NCBI GenBank assembly: GCA_008704415.1
Contig: VXIS01000146.1
Span: 1 to 64,000, forward strand
DNA: 64,000 bases
Source of the DNA: Sphaerosporella brunnea
Lineage: Eukaryota; Ascomycota; Pezizomycetes; Pezizales; Pyronemataceae
Direction: 5' to 3'
Part shown: one piece after another, positions 55,880-64,000 of the stretch
Layout of the letters: each line of letters starts with the position of its first letter
How positions within the stretch are numbered: position 1 is the stretch's first letter
Position numbers and translations under genes: made by a program
The notes under the pieces: model-generated
Databases searched by the model: none
What the model was told of the DNA's origin: nothing
Seen by the model: only the letters and a program-made list of their open reading frames with translations

Positions 55880-57682
55880 GTTGGGGTAGCGTCTTGGCAA
55901 GGCTTGGCGAATGTCCAATCGCTCTGGTTGATGATTAAGCAACGGGTGATGGCTCATGTATGAAAGTCCCCGCTCAAACATGAATAGCTCACACTATTTT
56001 CATCTGATAACACAGTTTCTCTCAGGCAAAAGTTCTTTCTTCCGTACTTCTCGGGTCAAAATCGATAATGATGCATTCGGGACACATTTATGCGAGATCA
56101 TCTAATGTCACTCGATACACACTTTCCCTAACTGGGTATAGCAAGGGTAATTGAGCCGCACAGAGCCGCTGTTCAATTCACCCCTCCGCCACCAAAAACT
56201 AGTGATTTTCAAACCTTTTCAGATCCACAACCACGCTACTAAATTGGCTTATTGCCCCTTGCGAGACGCGAGTTTTGTCAGCACAAATTACCCGATACCC
56301 TTAGCCAGCGCCAGAAGTTGGCTACAACATACAACGAAGTAAAATCCGCGAGTTTAACTGGTTCTTAAACTCTTTCACCTGCATTTCTTAAAGTTTAACC
56401 GCTGAATCCCATTTTGCGCACTGGGGGAACAGCGCTGGCTTGCGCGACGCACGGCACAAAAGCGGTTTAACTTGCGCTCCCCAGCTGCTAACTGTTAAGC
56501 CAAAACAAAAGTTGCTGAATCCCTCTATTGTTCTCTGTACTCTATTCTATCGATCTCCGGTCTTTTTTCTCACTCTTTTTATTTTTGTGGGGTGGTGAAA
56601 AGGTTGGCGTTGGGGGTTGTTGACGGCGTCGACCCTGTCACGCTACCTCAACTAAGTGGCCGGCACTCTATGGGGCGCATTCAAGCGAGGGGCGAAATTT
56701 TCTGTGCCGCCAATCCTCACAGCCAATAACTTCTTTTTCCCTCATCATCACACCACCCTTTCCGCTCGGGTTCCTGCATGGTATGGCACCATGCCCACAC
56801 TCTAACTTTCCCTCGATGCAGGCTTGCATTTTGTCACGTTGTTTAGTGGTACAAACTCATGCTGGGGCTGAATCTTCCCGGGACGCCACAAACATGGGGC
56901 TCGGAAAATCTGTTAGAAAAATCAAGCCTCCGCTTCGGCTACCAATCATCGTCTCTGTCAGCCCGCCGCGCTGCACTGTGCAACAACGGAATAGGAGTGT
57001 ATTTGCGAGCGCGAGCCGAATGGGTTTCCGACTTTCTCAGCACAGTACATAGCGTGATTGATAGAGGGCAACATGACGAGGCCCACGATCGGTCTTCAAA
57101 CGAAATAATCGATAGGTACAATGCCTCCCGAGCCTAAATCTAAGGCCTGATATGCAAAAAATCTTACCAAGCGAGGGGAAAAAACAGTTTTTACCTTCAT
57201 CGGGATGCAGCTGTGGTGGCGGAAGGAGTCGAGTGTCCCGGCCAAAAGTCAAGTGTCTCGGCCAAGAGTTTTTCGGTTATCAACTTGCTCGGTCTGTTGC
57301 TTTGTTTGTCGCTTATGGCCTCAAGCTAAGGCTTAGACCTTGCACATGCGCGGGACCCGCGCTGCAAGGGTCCAGTCAGCCCGCGGCGTTTGACAACAAG
57401 CAAATCACCGCACACTACTCGCTTCGACCGAGAGAAATAACCATGGAAGAGTCTCCTGGCTGCATCCGGATCAGGAGAAGCATCTCGCGAGCAATTGAAG
57501 CAAGCTAACGAGTCAGTGTGATAACAATGGGTGCAAACCCACAACATATAGCTTCTTATTCCCCTCGGGTTCCCATTCTTCACCACAGCAGCCTCGGTTT
57601 CCAGATCAAGCCTCTCTTTTCTGTCTACGTTGCTTGTCTGTCTCAATACCGTCTTTTAGACAACTACAATCGTTGACGCAAG
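55880..57682. other. Gene-free stretch and 5' flank of repeat-protein gene
   Basis: No supported gene. Short frames at 56783-57137 and 57152-57508 lack motifs. CT-rich sequence around 56530-56585. Confidence 0.4.
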
Positions 57683-59240
57683 ATGCGTTTCTCACTCGCT
57701 TCCTTGTTGTTCCTGGCCACCTTGGCCGCTGCCGCCCCTCCAGCTTGCACCACGAAGACCGTCACAGTATGTTCTATGTGAACAAAATATCTGGAGAAAA
57801 TTTAGGCTAACTTTTCTGCAGAGCATCTCGAGGACAACTAAGACCCAGGTCAAAACGTACTACACTTACTCTGTCTCCACCAAGTGGAGAACTTACACCA
57901 AGACGTCGACACTCACTCTTCCTCAAGTGACGTCCACCACCACGAACACCGTGACGGCAACCTCAACTATTCACGACACGGCCACTGTCACCAGCACTGA
58001 TACTGCCACGATCACCGATACCATCACGGACACCTCGACTATCCACGACACGGCCACTGTCACCAGTACCGATACTGCCACTGTCACCGATACTATCACC
58101 GATACTATCACCGATACTATCACCGATACACTCACCGATACCGTCACTGACACCTCGACTATCCACGATACTGCCACTGTCACCAGTACCGATACTGCCA
58201 CTGTCACTAGTACCGATACTGCCACTGTCACCGATACTATCACCGATACCGTCACGGACACCTCGACTATCCACGACACGGCCACTGTCACCAGCACCGA
58301 TACTGCCACTGTCACCGATACTGTCACCGATACTGTCACCGACACTATCACCGATACCGTCACGGACACCTCGACTATCCACGACACGGCCACTGTCACC
58401 AGTACCGATACTGCCACTGTCACCGATACTGTCACCGATACTGTCACCGATACTATCACCGATACCGTCACGGACACCTCGACTATCCACGACACGGCCA
58501 CTGTCACCAGTACCGATACTGCCACTGTCACCGATACTGTCACCGATACTGTCACCGATACTATCACCGATACTATCACCGATACCGTCACCGACACCTC
58601 GACTATCCACGATACTGCCACTGTCACCAGTACCGATACTGCCACTGTCACTAGTACCGATACTGCCACTGTCACCGATACTATCACCGATACCGTCACG
58701 GACACCTCGACTATCCATGACACGGCCACTGTCACCAATACTGCCACCAGCACCACAACTGTCGTTCAGACCTCTACCGTGACAACTTGCGATGCCGCTC
58801 CCACATGCACGACCACGCCTACCGTCAAGAATGGCGACTTCGAGACTGCAGGTCTCAGTGACTGGAACACCTCGGACACGTCCTCGGGCTCCAGTGTTAC
58901 CAACGTCAGCGGCGTCGGACGCAGTAGCGCGCGTGCTATGCAGATGACCCTCAAGAAGTCCAGCGACGTTGCGGTGGCTAAGCAGATCGTGTCCGTGTGC
59001 TCTGGCAACACCTACACCGTGAAAGCATACACCAAGAACGTGGAGAGCGATGCCGGCTGTATCATGCAGCTCTCTATAGACGGTACTGTCTTAGCTACCA
59101 GCGGTACCAGCACCAGCTGGGTCCAGATTTCCGGCACTTTCACTGCCGCTTCTAGCAGCGTTGAGTTGTCCCTGAAGACCCAGTGCACTGGTAGCGGCAG
59201 GTCCAAGGACCTGTTGGTAGATACTATCACCATATCTTAA
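57683..59240 (+). CDS. Secreted Thr/Asp-repeat protein with lectin-like C-terminus
   Basis: Model: join(57683..57766, 57822..59240), 500 aa, one 55-bp intron (gtatgt, branch ggctaac). Signal peptide MRFSLASLLFLATLAAAA. Residues about 60-340 are built from TDT(V/I) tetrapeptides in higher-order 36-40-residue blocks, each opening TSTIHDTATVTSTDTAT, so heavy O-glycosylation and cell-wall exposure are likely. Residues about 350-500 form a beta-sandwich domain resembling carbohydrate-binding modules (VKNGDFETAGLSDWNTSD, SWVQISGTFTAASSSVELSL, LLVDTITIS) with Cys pairs. No GPI site is visible at the end, so it is probably secreted or wall-bound through its lectin-like domain. Adhesin-like role is inference. 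Confidence 0.9.
57960..58740 (+). repeat. In-frame 12-bp repeats in 108-120-bp blocks
   Basis: Coding minisatellite: 12-bp units (gtcaccgatact) nested in blocks starting with acctcgactatccacgac. Eight blocks are visible; block lengths are 36 or 40 codons after the first, shorter one. Two antisense frames stay open across the array simply because the repeat lacks stops. Confidence 0.95.
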
Positions 59241-60268
59241 ATAGTTGGATAATTTTATGGTGGGATGAGAAAACATGTTAAGCGTTTTGTTTTTGTTTTG
59301 ATGCTTGAAGGAGGGGTAAGGTTTTTGATGGAACTGATATGAAGAGTTAATGTTAATGGTAATCGGAGAATCCTATAAAAACTCATGGTGCTTTCGTAAG
59401 AGTGCAGCAACTCTTTGTTGTATGAAAATGGCGAGTGAGGCAGACACAGCAAGCACCATCCCCTACCACACCAGCCGAAACCGCAACTAATTTCCACACC
59501 TGCAAAGCAGTCGGGACTTCTCATTGAACTTGCAAACCCAACTGCACCTCCAAACGTCCGTTTCAAAAAAAAACACAAGGCGAAAAAATCCTCAAAGCCG
59601 GGGAAAAAGAGTTTCCACAAAGAGCATACAATATGCTAAGGATGGCACCCGATCACAAGGATGGTTCAGCGAGTGATGTATGGCAACATCTGCCCTTTCG
59701 GGTGCGGCTGTCAATTTTGGTCATCTCACGAGTGATCCGCTGTGATTATAATTGAGTTGTTTTGATTTTGACCAATATGGTTTCCACGTACTATATATGT
59801 CTTTCATACCGCTTAGGTATCGTTCGCCATGGATAAAGGACCCTGCAGCTACCACCGTCATATCTTTTTTTTTTTTTTTTTCCATCTAGCTTCGTTGCGG
59901 AGCGACTTCCATTGACTGGTGGGTTTTGTGGGGCCGGGGGTTGTTCGTGAGCGGCTTCCCAAACATTCCAGAAGGGATGGCCCCCTGGCATGAGCTGATT
60001 CCCGAACATGCCTGAAGGAGGGGCCTGTGATCGGAGGACGTGAGCGGCTGCCCGACATCTAGCGAAGGAGCGACGTTCTCGATGGAGGACGTCATTATAT
60101 TGTATCAATTTTTACCGTAAGACGTCAGACTGCTACCGCGAGAGGGTAAAGCAGTTGCCAATCAAAGAATGCTTTGAAAAGAAAAGAAAATCAATAACTG
60201 ATGGTTTTCTCTAGAAGAGTGTCGGGCAAAGCAAAGCATTTTCTGGCGCCAGGCATTGAAGTTTTCTG
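59241..60268. other. Gene-free stretch with oligo(T) tract
   Basis: A 17-18 base T-run at about 59864-59881 is followed by sequence with an internal imperfect duplication (cattccagaagggatggccc / catgcctgaaggaggggcc). It could be a retro-derived insertion on the minus strand, but I find no target duplication. Confidence 0.35.
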
Positions 60269-60418
60269 CGTTGGGCTGATCAAAAAGCTGGGCTGGGTTT
60301 TCAACTCGCAGCCCGGCCGGTGGGCCGGCTGTGGGCTGCATGAGCTGTTGTTGGGTACGAACAATGGACGCGATTGTTGCTTCAATGGATATCACTCTGT
60401 ACTAATTCGCGCCTTTCA
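60269..60418. repeat. Dispersed repeat, sister of 12251-12379
   Basis: Shares ttgggcta/gatcaaaaa.. at its start and gttgcttca..ggatatcactctgt..taattcgcgccttt at its end with the copy at 12.3 kb. The middle is rich in cagcccggccgg motifs like the hAT-type MITEs. Confidence 0.6.
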
Positions 60419-60640
60419 CATACAAAGACGCAGCCAGCCAGGGCTTCGTAGCCGGGCTGATCAAACAGCCAGTCCAGCCGGCCCATTTCCGCCGCCGGGC
60501 TGACAGCCCATGCTTTGTGGGCAAGGAGATGGAACCACTTCAAGATATTCTAGATCAAGGCGGAAGCAGAAGAGAGTGTTTGTTTGTATGAACGGTATAA
60601 GACAGCGGCGCAAGACAGAGGTCTTCTGTGTTCCCGCATA

Positions 60641-61033
60641 CTGTAGCGAGCAGTGAGGTTCGAACGAGATTCCGTTGCTGACCGCCGAGACACGTTTTTT
60701 ATTAACGAACGGGAGAAACTGACAGTTCCCAGCTAACGAACGGGCTGATCTTCTATAGATGTTCTTTTTTCTTCTTCAAACACACTGTATGTTAGCAACT
60801 CTCTAAATTCTGCTAATTTGGAGGGGATTTACGGTGCGATTGGTGGCCGTCGGACTTTGATCGTGACGAAAAGCTCGCTGGTTGAGCGTTTCTTCGCGTC
60901 ACTGCACAGCACTCGCGCCCAGACAGGTGCTGACACCTGTTTGCTAACGAACGCACCTTCTCCCTGACCACAACGGATAACGAACGGACTCCCGTGCTGA
61001 CTGCTGACGTTCGAACCTCACTGCTCGCTACAG
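60641..61033. mobile_element. 393-bp TIR element with subterminal repeats
   Basis: Perfect 26-bp terminal inverted repeats starting ctgtagcgagcagtgaggtt, flanked by TA (60639-60640, 61034-61035). Four internal taacgaacg motifs lie near both ends (about 60702, 60734, 60945, 60979), like subterminal transposase-binding repeats. No ORF. Confidence 0.88.
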
Positions 61034-61035
61034 TA

Positions 61036-61919
61036 CAGCTTCATTTTGGGCAAACATTTGCTCTATACGGCACTCGCTGAATAGCTTTGTGGAGCGGACA
61101 TCCCGTCGGCCAAGTAAATTAATTGGGGAGGATGCCTACACCTCCCGGCCAAGTGAGAGGATGCCCACACCAAGATCTCCTGCTCATTACAAACTGACGG
61201 TGGCGGGCAGTTGGTAATGCTCTTCCCTTGGTCAAAGGGGACCAAGATGCTAGCCGAAGGGAATTATTGGGAACAAATTCAACACAAGTGATACTATTCG
61301 TTACAAAGATCTCACTGCTGGCGACTACTGACTCGAAAGGAGGCGGTTGCCGCATTCGGGACTATGCAGACCTAATGGAAGATTCCATCGCCTATCGGGG
61401 TTTTCCGGCATAACGAAGAATGAATGTTCACGAGGGGTCACCTGGATCACAGAGGAAGAAGCGGGGTTCCGAGGTACAATATTGTGAGGCGAAGGGGTCG
61501 ATCAAGGAGTATTGGCATTGGCTCCCGGAGAGAGAGAGGAAGCCATCGAGACAACGCCCACAGCACAGCGACAGATCAGACTTTGAAACATCCTCTATAT
61601 TTCCAACCAGCCATCGTTACAACGATTGACCAGCCATTCCCCGCACCGCTGCAATCAGAGCCTTCTTCAACGGATGGTTCCAGCCGCTTTGCCGCTTATT
61701 TTGGGAGCGGCGGCAGTCCGTATTCTGCCGAGCTGCATTGCTACAGCGAGTTGATCGAAAGCCTCATGGATGCGCTTGGGAGTGTCGCTGGAATATGACA
61801 CATCGCCATAGATCGCAGTCCTCTTTCGGACTAATCTACTCGAACATGCGAAGAGCACAGAGCATTTGTCGGCAGATCAAAAGTTTGGGTTGTGATCTGT
61901 CACTTGGAAGAAAAGGTCG
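61036..61919. other. gene-free stretch
   Basis: Several short plus-strand frames with no recognisable domain. Confidence 0.35.
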
Positions 61920-62184
61920 GTGAGCGGCTTGAAACCCAAAGAAATGGAACCGAAGCCGTGCAAAATGCATGAGCAGCTATGCGACGACCTTGATAATCTC
62001 AAGGAGGAGATCAATGTGGTGGATAAGTCAATATGCAAGGTATGGGCGACAGTACGTGGTGAAACCGGCCCGAAGAGCTGTGGAGGAGCTTCTTGTTTGG
62101 TATGGAGAAGAGAGGAACGGGACGAAGATGAGAGCGTGGCCCATAGAGCATTGCAGCGTGCGGAAATCCCAATGTCTTGACTGA
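61920..62184 (+). pseudogene. Possible decayed gene fragment
   Basis: CKMHEQLCDDLDNLKEEINV in one frame is followed directly by YGRQYVVKPARRAVEELLVW in the next frame, with a single frame change near 62038. Both halves look coding. Family not recognised. Confidence 0.3.
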
Positions 62185-64000
62185 CAAGATGCAGGGCGAA
62201 ACGATTCCCCTCCAGCTGACCATTTCAAATCGCACTTGCCGTGCACGTTTTTGTTTTTCCACATGTTGCACCCGTCCGCACTTTTGAACATGCCGATCGG
62301 CATGCCGTACCACCGACTACTGCTGCATGGATATTGCTGACCCCGCAATCCAACAACCCCGCAAATAAACAAACACAAGCCATGGATCCTACTGGCTTGC
62401 CGAGGACCGTAAATTAAGCGAGGAAAGTCGTTGTGTAGCATATCCGTCCCAGCTAAAAACGCGCGCCTCGGTATCAGTAGGTCTCCCAGCGGTGTCAAGA
62501 GAGTCGAGTGGTGGTGGAAATGGACAATGCCATCTATCTATGCATAGGTGACTGTGGCTGGTTTAGGAACCATGAGCCATGGTGATATTTTCGGGGACCT
62601 TCCAGGTGGTATCTGCGCCGTTTGCTTTCGACCCGGCCGATCCAGTTCTTCGGCCAATAACATGTGCATTGGTTGTGCAGCAGGCAGATGACAGCATCTC
62701 ACCATTCATATCTGGTTCCCAGCGCACCTGACAAGCTGAAGTCATTTAAGCCACAGCCGCACAATTGGATTCAGGCATGGCCACGTAAAAAGAAAAAAAT
62801 GTTGTCAGCCACGATCGCGATCGGATCGGCGTGAAGTTCAGGGGGCCGGCCCGGAACAGGCGATGACATCATAATGATAGATACCGCACTGACCAGGAGG
62901 ATTTTATGTCACACCACTACCGATCCGATGACGGAAAAACTCTCGGGCTCAGAAAAAAACAACACCGTGATGACGAAGCTAGCTATCGAGTGACGCCGGT
63001 GAGTGGGTCTACAGACTCTGCTGCACCGGTTTGAATTCAATCGCGCGTCTGCAGGCTGCACCTAACTGTCTCGGCGACGCGACACAATGCTTTAGAAAGG
63101 AGAAGAATCATGCGGCCTTGCGCAGCGGTCTCGTTCACGATGGTTGCAATTGTTGCAACTGTTCCATCAACCCTTCGAGCTTCTCGCCCTTCTGGGGGTT
63201 AGGGACACTCCGACCGTGGCCCTGAATCGGACAGCAACAGCATGCGCGTGATCATGAGGTCAACGCAAACTCGAAGCAAAATACATCGTGAGGTCTTTTT
63301 GCACTAGGCCGTCGGCTGGTTGACCTCGTCTCCTAGAAGGCCTGTGAGCGTTGGCCCCAGGAACCCCGGGTTTGCAAGCATCATGTATGCATCTAGCATC
63401 GCTGCAGCACTCCCTTCTTGCGCGGAGAGATGCAGTTCGAATTTGAAGGGCCAAAAGGACGCCTTCCTTTCCCAACGCTCGAGTTGAAACCGCCACCGAG
63501 CCAGCGGAACGGATAAACATGTGGAGCGATTTTCTTGCGCGTTGCACCCTCCGTTTTGCTGTTCAAAACACCAGGAACATGCTCATCCTTGCGTCGGTTC
63601 TCCTGGCGGCGATCTTGAGCGAGAACTCATCCCGGGCGATCTCGGCGAGTTGCGGACAACTGTGTCGTGTAGACTTCCCCGCCATGTAACTCGTATCTGC
63701 ACCTTCACATGCGTCCGTTTCACCATCACTCGCCCAGGCAAGGGTGCAGTTTGTCCGCACGACCGGGCTGTGCGCATAATGGTTTCCTGCATGCGTGCAT
63801 ATTTTGTTTCCCGTTGCCCCGGTGCCCTGGTGCTCCCACAGACTCGACCGGCGTTTTCCCACGTTGTGCACAAAGACCCGCAGATGGTTCGAGGGCATTT
63901 CGCGGAGGATCGCCGATCCGCCACCAGCAAAAAAAAAAAAAAAAAAAATGCCGGAGGGAAGAACGTTGGAACGCAACCGTAAACGCGGATAGCGGCATGT
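62185..64000. other. Gene-free right end
   Basis: Short frames only. An A20 run at about 63930-63949. No supported gene or inverted repeat found. Confidence 0.4.

Noticed and set aside
57963..58756. Two antisense ORFs of over 250 codons across the repeat array
   Set aside because: They are mirror translations of a 12-bp repeat lacking stops; no start context, signal or domain.
59864..60060. Possible SINE (oligo-T next to a repeated motif)
   Set aside because: No RNA polymerase III boxes or target duplication could be identified by eye.
1..64000. CRISPR arrays, tRNA or rRNA genes
   Set aside because: No regularly spaced direct repeats of CRISPR type, and no rRNA or convincing tRNA cloverleaf recognised by eye; a covariance-model scan would be needed to exclude tRNAs.

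Overview
The window is nuclear DNA of a filamentous ascomycete (Pezizomycotina). The genes carry short introns of about 45-92 bp with GT donors, CTRAC-like branch sites and YAG acceptors. The gene families are typical of that group: secreted S9B dipeptidyl peptidase, PDR-type ABC transporter, opsin-related protein, NLR-associated hydrolase/ankyrin and STAND_N proteins, AIM6-like phosphodiesterase. I cannot place it to class or species. Gene models below were built by hand by joining reading frames across consensus splice sites; every multi-exon model closes in frame.

Layout: 1-7.4 kb holds a full-length Tad/I-like LINE on the minus strand, with poly(A) tail and 11-bp target duplication, broken by three in-frame TAG codons. 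8.06-8.2 kb is a dead-on-arrival LINE stub just upstream of DPP4 (8.5-10.9 kb, plus). 11-14 kb is repeat-rich (a TA-flanked MITE, a hAT transposase relic). 14.2-16.2 kb (minus) encodes an RRM-like/alpha-beta hydrolase/ankyrin protein without a nucleotide-binding domain. 16.46-23.62 kb is a nested inverted-repeat block of about 7.2 kb with a younger LINE copy inserted near its centre. 24.4-25.8 kb (minus) encodes a STAND_N plus CRIB-motif protein, and 26.6-31.2 kb (minus) a full-size PDR ABC transporter. 32-35.3 kb holds decayed genes, including a Myb/SANT-like pseudogene. 36-37.1 kb is a Gfo/Idh/MocA oxidoreductase. 37.7-38.5 kb holds two tandem paralogous micro-membrane proteins. 39.7-41.0 kb (plus) is an acidic conserved protein, 41.6-42.6 kb an opsin-related protein without the retinal lysine, 43.1-44.2 kb an AIM6-like secreted phosphodiesterase, and 44.3-45.1 kb a pogo/Fot1 relic. 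47.3-50.1 kb is a transferrin-receptor-like M28 protein whose catalytic base is replaced by Lys. 51.2-52.3 kb holds two small unrecognised genes. 52.6-57 kb is a cluster of terminal-inverted-repeat elements. 57.7-59.2 kb encodes a secreted Thr/Asp repeat protein with a lectin-like C-terminal domain. 59.2-64 kb is gene-poor and has another TIR element.

There is no obvious single operon-like or biosynthetic cluster. The window reads as islands of ordinary housekeeping and secretory genes between layers of retro- and DNA-transposons. The most interesting signals are: the three CpA-context TAG codons in an otherwise open LINE; a family of TA-flanked MITEs with an internal empty-site control; the large nested inverted repeat (possible dsRNA source); two pseudo-enzyme or receptor-like proteins with a lost key residue (opsin Lys, M28 Glu); the NBD-less hydrolase-ankyrin and STAND_N-CRIB architectures; and the pair of under-60-residue membrane proteins that standard ORF cut-offs miss.
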